A stretch of DNA of 64,000 nt from Thermomonospora echinospora (GTDB lineage Bacteria; Actinomycetota; Actinomycetes; Streptosporangiales; Streptosporangiaceae), in NCBI RefSeq assembly GCF_900108175.1, contig NZ_FNVO01000003.1, forward strand, positions 62,001-126,000, read 5' to 3'. The translations under genes were made by a program, and so were the position numbers. Of the stretch, positions 43,747 through 52,302 are shown one piece after another. Numbering within the stretch: the stretch's first letter is position 1; each line of letters begins with the position of its first letter. Below the pieces are notes generated by a model that saw nothing but the letters and a program-made list of their open reading frames with translations, was not told the origin of the DNA and did not search any database.

Positions 43747-46476
43747 CTACTCGCCTCCGGCGATGTTGTCGACCGCCCACACGGCGATCTGCGCCCGGGA
43801 GCCGAAGCCCAGCTTGGTGAGGATGTTGGTGACATGGCGGGCCACGGTGGCGGGGCTGATCACCAGCTCGCCGGCGATCCCCCGGTTGCTCAGCCCGCGT
43901 GCGACCAGCCGGGCGACCTCCCGTTCCCGGGGGGTCAGCAGGCCCGGCGGCGTCACCGGCGCCGCCGGCACCCGGGCGGGACCGGTCCCCGGCCCGGTGA
44001 TCGGCCCGGCGGCGCTCCGCACGCGGGCCCGGCCCGGTGCGCGGGCGCGGCCCGGTGCGCGGCCACCGGCGCCGGGGTCATGACCAGCGGCGTCCCGGGG
44101 AACACGGGCGCCGCCCGGTGCGTGGCCGAAGTCGCCGCCGAAAGCGTTACCGAGGGCGTCACCGAAGGCGCCGTCCGGATCGGCGCCCGCGGCGGCGGGC
44201 CGCTCCGGGAGGTCCCGGCCCGGCGGCCCGTGTAGCGCGTAGGTCACCGCGTCCTCGACGGACATCGCCCGGCCCTCGCCCCACAGCTGGGCGACCCGCT
44301 GCTCCCCCAGCCGCCGGCGGGCCTGCTCTAGGACTCCCTCCAGCCGCGTCCCGGAGCCCGGGGTGCGGCCCGGCGGGGCCCCGATCGCTTCCCGCAGCGC
44401 CGCGGCGGCGCCGGCCAGCAGCAGCGTCCCGTGCTCGTCGCCCTCCTGCGCCAGCAGCTCGGCGAACGCCTCCAGGCCGCGGGCGACGGCGATCCGCAGC
44501 CCGATCGACGCCCCCAGCCGCAGCGCCTCCCCGAAGACCTGCCGGGCGTCGGCCAGATCTCCCTGCAGCAGGGCGCACCGGCCCAGCCCGGTCAGGCACC
44601 GAATGATCATCGGCCGGGCGTCGATCTCGCGCAGCGCGGGCAGCGCCTCCCCGAAGCAGCGGCGTGCCCCGGCCAGGTCGCCGCGCGCGCAGGCGACCGT
44701 GCCCAGCAGCGACCGGCCCAGCGCGGCGCCCCACAGCTGGTCCAGGTCGAGCATCAGCGCGACCCCCTCCCGCAGGGAGGCCTCGGCCTCGCGCAGCCGG
44801 CCCCGCCGTAGCTGCAGCACACCCTTGGAGAACAGGGACAGCGACTCGTTCCAGCGGTCGCCCTCGGCGCGGACCATCCGCACCGCCTCGTCGGCCAGGG
44901 CGAGCGCCCGGGCGTCGTCCTCACGGTGGGTGAGGCACACCAGCACGCCGAGCCCGGCGGCCGCCATCGAGAAGTTCCCGGACGCCCGGCAGTGCTCCAC
45001 CCCGGTACGGGCCCAGCTCTCGGCACGGGCGAAGTCCCGCTGGTCGACGGCCATCTGGGCGCGTCCCACCAGGGCGGGGCCCAGGACGTGCGGGCCGGCC
45101 GCCTCGCCCCGCTCCAGGAACCAGTCGCTCCACTTGGCGGCCTTGGCGTAGTACCCCCGGGGGCCCCAGTACAGCCGGGCCGCCAGGCACAGCCGCAGCC
45201 CCTCCTCGATGTCGCCGCGCTCCCTGGACCAGGCCAGCGCGGCCTCCACGTTGTGCTGCTCGGCGTCGTACTTGCCGAACAGCTCGACCCGCTGTCGCCA
45301 GGATGCCTCCCGCCCGGCCATGGCGATCTCGGCGTCGCGCTCCAGCGTCTCCAGCACCGCGTCCCGGTGCCGGCGGCACAGCCGTTCGGTCTCCCCGGCG
45401 TCGGCCAGCCGCCGCGCGGCGTACTCGCGGATGCTGTCCAGCATCCGGAACCGGCTCTGCCCGCCGACCTCGCGGCCGACCACCACCAGGGACTTGTCCA
45501 CCAGCGCGGCCAGCAGGTCCAGGATCGTCTCCTGGGGCAGTAATTCGTCGGCGCACACCTGCTCGGCCTGATCCAGGCACCAGCCACGGAACACCGACAG
45601 CCGGCGCAGCAGAATCCGCTCGGGCTCGGTCAGCAGCTCGTGGCTCCAGTCGATGGCGCCGCGCAGCGTGCGCTGCCGGGGCGGGGCGGTGCGGTCCCCG
45701 GCGGTCAGCAGCCGGAACCGGTCGGTCAGCCGGTCGGCGATCTGCTCCAGCGACAGCACCCGCACCCGGGCGGCGGCCAGTTCCAGTGCCAGCGGCACCC
45801 CGTCCAGCGCCCGGCACAGCTCGGCCAGCGCCGGGGCGTTGTCCGGGGTGAGGACGAAGTCGGGGCGGGCGGCGGTGGCGCGCGCGACGAACAGCCGGAC
45901 CGCCTCGTGCCGTTCCGGCGCGGCGTGCACGTCCAGGTCCCGGGCGGACGGAACCGACAGCGGCGGCACCCGCCACACGTTCTCGCCCGGCACCCGCAGC
46001 GGCTCGCGGCTGGTGGCCAGGACGCGCAGCCGCTCGCAGCGGGCCAGCAGCGCCCGGCACAGGCCGGCGCACTCCTCCACCAGGTGCTCGCAGTTGTCCA
46101 GCACCACCAGGGCCCGGCGCCGGCGCAGCGCGTCGGCCAGGGTGTCCAGCGGCGCCCGGCCAGGCTCGTCGGCGAGCCCGCAGGCGGCCGCGACCCGGCG
46201 GACCACCGTGTCCAGGTCGGCCCCGCCGGCGGTGACGTCGGCCAGCTCCACGAACCACACCCCGTCGGGGTGCTCGCCGGCCAGCGAGCGCGCCACCCGC
46301 ACCGCCAGCCGGGTCTTGCCGATGCCGCCTGGCCCGCACAGCGTCACCGCCCTGGTCTCCGATAGCAGCCGGTGCAGGTCTGCCAGATCGCGCTCGCGGC
46401 CGATGAAGGGGTTCGGCTCGGCGGGCAGGGCCGGCGGCCGGGGTCCGGGGCCGGCGTGAACGGTCTCCGACGTCAT
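43747..46476 (-). CDS. Large STAND ATPase/LuxR-family transcriptional regulator
   Basis: 909 aa. ATG 46476 (MTSETVHAG) has a CAGGG site; longer readings upstream lack coding character. Order: NB-ARC-type ATPase (about 20-300) with Walker A CGPGGIGKTRLA, Walker B ALVVLDNCEH and a GVPLALELAAARV segment; then TPR-like helical repeats (about 350-720); a Gly/Pro/Arg-rich linker; and a C-terminal LuxR helix-turn-helix (about 840-905, LTPREREVARLVARGLSNRGIA). Such regulators sense an inducer through the repeats and oligomerise on ATP. It is divergent from the SMC operon with a 213-bp gap and could control it. Confidence 0.88.
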   Translation of the reverse strand: MTSETVHAGPGPRPPALPAEPNPFIGRERDLADLHRLLSETRAVTLCGPGGIGKTRLAVRVARSLAGEHPDGVWFVELADVTAGGADLDTVVRRVAAACGLADEPGRAPLDTLADALRRRRALVVLDNCEHLVEECAGLCRALLARCERLRVLATSREPLRVPGENVWRVPPLSVPSARDLDVHAAPERHEAVRLFVARATAARPDFVLTPDNAPALAELCRALDGVPLALELAAARVRVLSLEQIADRLTDRFRLLTAGDRTAPPRQRTLRGAIDWSHELLTEPERILLRRLSVFRGWCLDQAEQVCADELLPQETILDLLAALVDKSLVVVGREVGGQSRFRMLDSIREYAARRLADAGETERLCRRHRDAVLETLERDAEIAMAGREASWRQRVELFGKYDAEQHNVEAALAWSRERGDIEEGLRLCLAARLYWGPRGYYAKAAKWSDWFLERGEAAGPHVLGPALVGRAQMAVDQRDFARAESWARTGVEHCRASGNFSMAAAGLGVLVCLTHREDDARALALADEAVRMVRAEGDRWNESLSLFSKGVLQLRRGRLREAEASLREGVALMLDLDQLWGAALGRSLLGTVACARGDLAGARRCFGEALPALREIDARPMIIRCLTGLGRCALLQGDLADARQVFGEALRLGASIGLRIAVARGLEAFAELLAQEGDEHGTLLLAGAAAALREAIGAPPGRTPGSGTRLEGVLEQARRRLGEQRVAQLWGEGRAMSVEDAVTYALHGPPGRDLPERPAAAGADPDGAFGDALGNAFGGDFGHAPGGARVPRDAAGHDPGAGGRAPGRARAPGRARVRSAAGPITGPGTGPARVPAAPVTPPGLLTPREREVARLVARGLSNRGIAGELVISPATVARHVTNILTKLGFGSRAQIAVWAVDNIAGGE

Positions 46477-46689
46477 GTGCCCTGGTGATCCGGGATGCTG
46501 ATCCGTGGTTGTTAAGTGGCCCGACAGCTGCTGGTCATGTGAGTCTTGCACCCGCGGCCACACGCCGTCCCGGTTTCCGGACGGAAGGTGTCCGTCCGGC
46601 CACATGCGGTCGCCCGGGGCGGCGCGCGGCGCCCCGTCCGCCCCGCGGCGTGCCTGATCACGCCGGACGTCCCGGTACGGTAGTGCGCC

Positions 46690-47904
46690 GTGCCCTCTCC
46701 GCCTGAGCCCCCGGGATCCCTCGACGACGTGCTGGTCGGCGAGGCCGTGCTGGGCGTCTACCGGCAGATGTTCGCCGCGCTGGCCCGCGACGCCGGCGCG
46801 GTCGTCGATGACCCGGAGCTGGTCGACATCGCCGAGACGCTGCTGTCGGCGTTCGCCGAGGCGGGCGAGGAGGGGCTGAGCCGGGAGCAGATGCGCCACG
46901 TGTGCCGCCACCACCCCGCCGAGGCGTTCGAGAACCGGCTGCGGGTGCTGCGGGGCCTGGGCGCGATCCGCGAGGTGTTCCCCAAGCCCAACCAGCTGCG
47001 CTACCGCGCCTCGTTCACCAGCGTCGTCGGGCTCATGTTCGTCCGCCGGATGATGCTGGACGGCGGCCAGTCGGAGATGCACCGGCTGCTGGCCCTGGAG
47101 CAGCTCAACGTGGCCGACCCGCGGATGACGGCCGAGCAGGCGCGGGCGGGCGCCGAGGGGCTGGGCCGGGCGTTCCGGCTGTGGAGCGTGGAGCTGCTCA
47201 CGCTGGCCAACTCCACCATCGAGGAGCTGCGCGAGCAGGCGCCCAAGCTGTGGGGCACCGCGGAGATCATCGAGCGGGCCGAGCGGCTGCACGGGGCGAT
47301 CCTGCGCCGCTGGCCCGAGCTGGACCGCACCTGTACCGAGCTGCGCGCGGCCATCCACGCCTACGGGGACGCCTCCCGGCGGGCCGCCGCCCGGCTCACC
47401 GACTCGGCCGGCACCACCCGCAACCTGACCCTGCTGCCGCCGGAGACCTGGCGGACCTACGCCCGTACGGCCTCGCGCGAGGAGCTGGCGGGCGTCCTGG
47501 ACGGGTTCGTGTTCGACGCGCCCGCGCCCTGGCACGACCCGGCCGCGATCGTCACGGCGGTGCAGGAGGGGCCGCGCACCACGCCGCCGCGTCCCGCGCC
47601 GCCCCGCCCGTCCGTGCCGGACCCGGGGCTGTCGGACCGCACACCCGCCGACCGCTCGGAGGCCGACCGGCTGGCCGGGATCGCCGAGCAGGTGCTGCGC
47701 GGCCGTGACCGAGTGGAGGTCCACCAGGTCCTAAACCGGGACTGGGCCACCGCCCGGCGCCTGCTGGCCGACCTGTCGGCGGCGCATCTGCATCCGGAGC
47801 TGCCCTACCGGCTGGTGTGGTCGGACGGCCTGCGGGCACGGCCCGGCTCCTCCCCGTCCTGGCTGTCGGACGGCGTCTTCGAACGCCTCGGGGAGGCCCC
47901 GTGA
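46690..47904 (+). CDS. Kleisin-like subunit (MksF/JetA-like) of an SMC complex
   Basis: 404 aa from GTG 46690. There is no ribosome site, and TACGGT at 46676-46681 sits eight bases upstream, so the transcript is probably leaderless. The N-terminal part (about 10-105) looks like a winged helix (GLSREQMRHVCRHHP, FENRLRVLRGLGAIREVF). Helical segments follow (about 110-250), then a Pro-rich linker (about 295-320) and a small C-terminal domain. The shape and the position as first gene before two small subunits and an SMC ATPase match MksF/JetA kleisins, but I find no diagnostic sequence motif. Its stop overlaps the next GTG (GTGA). Confidence 0.55.
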   Translation: MPSPPEPPGSLDDVLVGEAVLGVYRQMFAALARDAGAVVDDPELVDIAETLLSAFAEAGEEGLSREQMRHVCRHHPAEAFENRLRVLRGLGAIREVFPKPNQLRYRASFTSVVGLMFVRRMMLDGGQSEMHRLLALEQLNVADPRMTAEQARAGAEGLGRAFRLWSVELLTLANSTIEELREQAPKLWGTAEIIERAERLHGAILRRWPELDRTCTELRAAIHAYGDASRRAAARLTDSAGTTRNLTLLPPETWRTYARTASREELAGVLDGFVFDAPAPWHDPAAIVTAVQEGPRTTPPRPAPPRPSVPDPGLSDRTPADRSEADRLAGIAEQVLRGRDRVEVHQVLNRDWATARRLLADLSAAHLHPELPYRLVWSDGLRARPGSSPSWLSDGVFERLGEAP

Positions 47905-48431
47905 CACAGGTGGACCCGCAGGTGCTGGCGCGGGCCCGGGCCAGGATCACCGGCCCGGTGGCGTTCCCGGCGGCCGAGCCGGTGCCCGCCGGGCTGACCC
48001 GGGTCGCCGCCGGGGAACGGGTCTGGGCGCTGCCTGCCTGGCCGGACGGGGCGACCCCGGCGGTGCTGGAGGAGTACCAGACCCTGCCGATGCCGCTGGA
48101 CCGGCCGGGGCAGGCCCGCCGGGTGCTGGCCGCCGCGCTGCGCTGCTGCTGGACCCGGCTGGACGACGCACCCTGGCCGGGGCGGGCCGCCGCGCTCACC
48201 GACGTGCTGGAGCTGTACGCGACGACGACGCGGGGCGACGCCGAGCTGATGCGCCGCTGGGCGGTCGGCGACCTGCGCCGCCTGGCCGACACCGGCTGGC
48301 TGCTGCTGGACGAGGAGGCGGGCACGGTGCGGCCCGGCCCGCGCACGGCGCTGTGGGCGGAGGAGTCGCTGGCCCCGCTGCGCGCTCTGCTCCGCCGTAT
48401 GCCCCCGCCGCCCGGTGGTTCTGATGAGTGA
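47901..48431 (+). CDS. Small subunit 1 of the SMC operon, winged-helix-like
   Basis: 176 aa from GTG 47901, overlapping the upstream stop. An N-terminal extended region is followed by helices and a short possible winged-helix ending (MRRWAVGDLRRLADTGWLLLDEEAGTVRPGPRT). Such a layout suits a KITE-type subunit, but I recognise no family. It overlaps the next gene by eight bases. The tight coupling means all four proteins are made together. Confidence 0.5.
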   Translation: MTQVDPQVLARARARITGPVAFPAAEPVPAGLTRVAAGERVWALPAWPDGATPAVLEEYQTLPMPLDRPGQARRVLAAALRCCWTRLDDAPWPGRAAALTDVLELYATTTRGDAELMRRWAVGDLRRLADTGWLLLDEEAGTVRPGPRTALWAEESLAPLRALLRRMPPPPGGSDE

Positions 48432-49074
48432 ACTGTTCGAGCCGTTGCTGCGCCCCTACGACGAGAAGCGCAGGGCCGAGCTGGTCGCGGCGTACATGGC
48501 GGTGGAGCACGCGGCCGGGCCGGTGCCAGAGGTGCGCTTCCCGGCGCTGCGCGAGCCCGCGCTGCGGCGCACGGTGGCGCGGATGCTGGAGCTGTCGGGG
48601 CGGACCCTGATCCGCACCTCCCCGGCGCATTGGATCTCCGGGTACGACGACGCGGTGCGGGAGGCGCTGGCCGGCGACCCGGCGTGCGTCCTGCCGATCG
48701 CCGACCGTGCGGTGCTGGTGCTGGTGCTGATCCACTCGGTGGCGATCCCGCGCGCCGAGGGCCTGCTGACCGACGACTCGTGGCTGTCGCCGTACCCGGC
48801 GCCGCTGGAGGAGCTGCGGCGCCGCTCGCAGCTGACGATCTCGGAGCTGGAGGCGGCGCTGCGGCGGCTGCGGGCGGCCGGGCTGGTCGGCCAGGTCAAG
48901 GCGGGCGCGGACGAGGCGTCCGGCGGGTACGTGCCGGGCCCGCAGTTCCACCGGCTGACCGAGGCCGCCCGGCGGCGGCTGCAGGAGGAGCTGATCCTGG
49001 CCGCCGGCCCGGACTCGCCGCTGGCGGCGGCCATCCGGGCCCGGCGGCGCGGCGCACGGAAGGAGCGGGTGTGA
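48424..49074 (+). CDS. Small subunit 2 of the SMC operon, winged-helix (KITE/MksE-like)
   Basis: 216 aa from ATG 48424 (GTG 48415 is an alternative). Residues about 115-200 read as a winged helix: LRRRSQLTISELEAALRRLRAAGLVGQVK, then a beta hairpin with GYVPGPQFHRL. KITE subunits of Smc, MukBEF, MksBEF and Wadjet complexes have this fold and bind the kleisin. Having two small winged-helix-like proteins in the operon is unusual; they may form a heterodimer. The stop overlaps the SMC GTG by GTGA. Confidence 0.55.
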   Translation: MSELFEPLLRPYDEKRRAELVAAYMAVEHAAGPVPEVRFPALREPALRRTVARMLELSGRTLIRTSPAHWISGYDDAVREALAGDPACVLPIADRAVLVLVLIHSVAIPRAEGLLTDDSWLSPYPAPLEELRRRSQLTISELEAALRRLRAAGLVGQVKAGADEASGGYVPGPQFHRLTEAARRRLQEELILAAGPDSPLAAAIRARRRGARKERV

Positions 49075-52000
49075 CGGCCCTGTTGACGGGGGAGCCGGAG
49101 GGGCTGCGGGGCGCGGCCGAGAACGTGGTGGGCGACCGCACGCTGATCGCGGTGCAGGCGGTCAACATCTCGCGGCTGTCGACGCATCCGGTGCCGACCG
49201 TGCCGGGCACGCTGATCGTGGTGGCCGGGCAGGGGCCCAAGGACTCCAACGGCGCCGGCAAGTCGTCGTTCATCGCGGCCATCACGGCGCTGCTGGGCGA
49301 CGAGCAGTGGCGGTTCGCCTCGGGCGCGCGGGCGGTGGCGGAGCTGCTGTTCAACGCCGAGCTGGCGGCCCAGGGCGAGAGCCGGTGGGCCAGCGCCGAC
49401 CACGGCTACATCGTGGGGGTCTTCGCGCACCCCGACGAGTTGGACGAGGCCGTCACGGTGTGGCTGCGGGTGAACGCCGACGCGCCGCACCTGGAGATCC
49501 GGTGGCATCAGGGCGTACACCTGGCGGCGGCTCCGTCGGAGGCCGAGCGGGTGGCGCTGGCCGACCGGCGGTGGGCCGAGCTGCCCCGCTCGGCCGGGCG
49601 CCGCGACCTGGTGGCCAAGGACCTGGGCCGCGTCCTGTACGGGGGGCGGGTGCGGTGCGTGTCGTTCCTGTCGACGTCCGTGCGCAGCAAGGTCGCCACC
49701 AACCTGCTGTCGCAGCCGCTCAACGAGATCCCGCCGGAGCGGATCTTCGGCGCCATCGCCGCGCTGACCGGCCTGGACCGGGAGCTGGAGGCCGAACGCA
49801 GGTCCCGGGCCGACGAGCACCGCGAGCGGGCCAAGGCCGCCGAGGCGCGCGAGCGGCTGGCCGAGTGGGAGAGCGAGGCCGCCGCGCTGCTGCGGACGTT
49901 CGACCGCCGGGACCGGGCCCGCCAGGAGGTCGCGGCGGCGCTGCGGCACTGGCGCACCCGGCAGGCCCGGCTGCTGGTGGACGCCGCCCAGGCCGACGCC
50001 GCCCACCATGCCGAGCTGGAGCGGCTGCACGCCGAGACCGCCGAGCTGGCCGCCGCGATCAAGGCGGTGGACCGGGAGATGGAGCAGCTCACCGGCGGCG
50101 CCCTCGACGAGCAGCTGGCCGAGGCGTCGGTCGTGCTGGCGGAGCTGAAGGGCCAGACCGACCGGATCGGCGAGGACAAGGCGGTGGCCCGCGACCGGCT
50201 GGAGGAGCTGCGCCGGCAGGTCTCCGCGCTGGAGGACCGGCGGCGCGAGGCCGATGACCGCGACGAGGACGCCGCCGTCAAAGAGCTGGCCGAGGCCGAG
50301 GCCCGCCGGGACGAGGCCCAGCAGCGGCTGGGGATGGCCAAGGGCCGGCTCGCCCAGGCCGAACGGGACCTGGCCGCCGCCGAGGCCGGGGAGAGCAGCG
50401 CCCCGGCGCAGATCAGGGCGCTGTCGGAGGCGGGCGTGGCCGCCATGGGGCTGCTGGACGCCATCGACCTGTCCCCCGGAGCCCGCGAGCGCTGGGAGGT
50501 CGCGCTGTGGCCGTACCGGGAGGCGGTCGTGGTGGCGGCGCGGGACGTCCCGGCGGCGGTGGTGGCGCTGCGGGGGCTGCCCGGCTCGATGGTCGTCCCC
50601 GCCGAGGGCGCGCTCACCGGGGAGCCGGTGACCGAGGGCCTGCCGCAGGGCGTGGAGTGCCGGGCGGCGCTCGGCCCGTTCTTCGCCGCGCTGTCCGGCG
50701 GGGACGCCACCGGGGTCGTGGTCGTCGGCGGCTTCCCCGAGCCGGTGACCGGCCGGGTCGCCCGGGTGCAGGCCGCCCGCGCCACGCTGGAGGAGGTGCG
50801 CGAAGCGGTGGAGACCGCCCGGCAGGACGCTGCGGAGGCCTCCGCGGAGGTGGCCCTGGCGGGGCGGCGGCTGGCGGGCGCGCGGGCGGCCGCCGAGCTC
50901 GCCCAGGTCCAGGAGAGCATGGCCGAGCTGCGGGAACGGCTGGAGGCGCTGGCCACCAGCGAGGCCATGCTGGGGCCCCGGCTGGGCGCCGCCGAGCAGT
51001 CCGTACGGCGGTTGCAGGCCAAGGCCGACACCCGCGCGCTGGAGATCGACCGGCTGCGCGGGCGGCGTGAGACCCACGAGCGCACCCGCGACAAGGCGCG
51101 CGAGCGGGCCGCCGAGCTGGCCGAAAAGCGGGTCGCGCTCGGTCTGGAGGACCTGCAAAGGCAGTGGGGCGCCTCCCGTGAGGCGGCCGAGGAGTGGCTG
51201 CTGGCCCTGGACGCCGACGAGCGCACCTGGACGCCCGACGAGTGGTGGCACACGGCCGAAAAACACCTCGGGGAGGCGCTGCGCCGGGTCTTCCCCGACG
51301 GCGTGGCCGACGAGGACATGCCCGAGGAGGTCCGCTTCCTGCTGCGCGAGCGGATCGAGGGCGAGGGCCGCCGCACCGAACGCGAGCAGTCCACCTTTCC
51401 CCGCCTGGCCAAGGCGCTGGAGAGCTACCTGCGCCAGCAGGAGGACTACGAGCGGCACCAGCGGCGGCAGATCGAGGTGCAGTTGTCGGCCCGCCGCATC
51501 GACATGGACAAGGCCGGCGCCGGAGCCGAGGAGGCGGCGAGCGCGGCGGCGGCACACCGCACCGCGCTGACCGCCGCGATCCGCGCCCGGCTGCAGCGGG
51601 TCGCCGAGGAGTTCGAGAAGCTCGATCTGGCCTACGGCGGCTATGGCGCGACGCTGGACTTCCCCACTCCGGAGCCGCCCGCCGACCCCGAGCAGGAGTG
51701 GCGCTGGCGGGTGGTGCCCAAGTGGCGGCGTTCGGAGGGGCAGCGGTACGTCCCCTACAACCGGCGGGCCAACACCGCCCTGATGGACGAGAAGGCCGTC
51801 AAGCTGGTGTGCGCGGCGGCGCTGGCCAGTTCGGGGGGCGGACGGCTGTGCCTGGTGCTGGACGAGCTGGGCCGCAACCTGGGCAAGGAGCACCGCAAGG
51901 AGGCGGTGGCGCTGTTCCGGCGGATCGGCGAGACCCACGGCATCACGGTGATCGGCGCGTTGCAGGACGACATGGAGCCGTACGCGATCGACGCCTGCGG

Positions 52001-52142
52001 CCAGTACGTCAAGCTGCGCCGCTCCTCCGACACCATGCCGTACAACGAGCCGCCGATCGTGGTCGGCTACGACGAGCACGAGGCCCGCGTCCGCCTGCTC
52101 GCCGAGCACATCGGCGCCACCCGCCCGAGGCCCACCGCGTAA
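49071..52142 (+). CDS. SMC/MukB-like ATPase, large subunit of the operon
   Basis: 1023 aa from GTG 49071 with an AAGGAG site. Walker A GPKDSNGAGKSSF holds Lys64. Long Glu/Arg/Ala coiled coils run at about 235-460 and 565-860, around a globular hinge-like domain (about 465-555, DLSPGARERWEVALWPYREA to VVVVGGF). The C-terminal half-ATPase has Walker B CLVLDELGRN (Asp931, Glu932). A classical LSGGQ signature is not obvious; the region reads MDEKAVKLVCAAALASSGGG. It resembles JetC/MksB-type SMC proteins that load on DNA with kleisin and KITE partners. No topoisomerase VI-like nuclease (JetD/MksG) follows; a Ser/Thr kinase does. Confidence 0.8.
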   Translation: MTALLTGEPEGLRGAAENVVGDRTLIAVQAVNISRLSTHPVPTVPGTLIVVAGQGPKDSNGAGKSSFIAAITALLGDEQWRFASGARAVAELLFNAELAAQGESRWASADHGYIVGVFAHPDELDEAVTVWLRVNADAPHLEIRWHQGVHLAAAPSEAERVALADRRWAELPRSAGRRDLVAKDLGRVLYGGRVRCVSFLSTSVRSKVATNLLSQPLNEIPPERIFGAIAALTGLDRELEAERRSRADEHRERAKAAEARERLAEWESEAAALLRTFDRRDRARQEVAAALRHWRTRQARLLVDAAQADAAHHAELERLHAETAELAAAIKAVDREMEQLTGGALDEQLAEASVVLAELKGQTDRIGEDKAVARDRLEELRRQVSALEDRRREADDRDEDAAVKELAEAEARRDEAQQRLGMAKGRLAQAERDLAAAEAGESSAPAQIRALSEAGVAAMGLLDAIDLSPGARERWEVALWPYREAVVVAARDVPAAVVALRGLPGSMVVPAEGALTGEPVTEGLPQGVECRAALGPFFAALSGGDATGVVVVGGFPEPVTGRVARVQAARATLEEVREAVETARQDAAEASAEVALAGRRLAGARAAAELAQVQESMAELRERLEALATSEAMLGPRLGAAEQSVRRLQAKADTRALEIDRLRGRRETHERTRDKARERAAELAEKRVALGLEDLQRQWGASREAAEEWLLALDADERTWTPDEWWHTAEKHLGEALRRVFPDGVADEDMPEEVRFLLRERIEGEGRRTEREQSTFPRLAKALESYLRQQEDYERHQRRQIEVQLSARRIDMDKAGAGAEEAASAAAAHRTALTAAIRARLQRVAEEFEKLDLAYGGYGATLDFPTPEPPADPEQEWRWRVVPKWRRSEGQRYVPYNRRANTALMDEKAVKLVCAAALASSGGGRLCLVLDELGRNLGKEHRKEAVALFRRIGETHGITVIGALQDDMEPYAIDACGQYVKLRRSSDTMPYNEPPIVVGYDEHEARVRLLAEHIGATRPRPTA

Positions 52143-52226
52143 GGGCTCCTCCCCCCGCAATGGACATCCCGTAAGAGCTCCTCCGTAATGGACATCTCGC
52201 AAGAGCTCCTCCGTAATGGAAATATC
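52139..52226. repeat. Three tandem copies of a 28-31-bp unit after the SMC gene
   Basis: The unit contains AAGAGCTCCTCCGTAATGGA. Copies begin near 52139, 52169 and 52198; the first is slightly diverged and includes the SMC stop codon. It occupies most of the gap before the kinase promoter. It has no hairpin and no ORF; slippage or a protein-binding array are possible origins. Confidence 0.65.
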
Positions 52227-52238
52227 CGGCCAATGGCC

Positions 52239-52266
52239 TTGCCCGCCTCGGCCCGGTCGGTAGCGT
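52239..52266 (+). promoter_or_regulatory. Candidate promoter of the downstream kinase
   Basis: TTGCCC (52239-52244), 16-bp spacer, TAGCGT (52261-52266), 37 bp before GTG 52303. It suggests the kinase is transcribed separately from the SMC operon, at least in part. Confidence 0.45.
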
Positions 52267-52302
52267 TTGGTCGTTGATCACCGGGAAGTGCGGGGGGTAC
52301 GC

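Noticed and set aside
46690-52142. Calling the operon a complete Wadjet system
   Set aside because: No JetD-like nuclease is next to it and the small proteins could not be matched to JetA/JetB by eye, so only similarity in plan is claimed.
48456-52202. 1248-codon open frame opposite the SMC operon
   Set aside because: Antisense shadow of four overlapping plus-strand genes with recognisable features.
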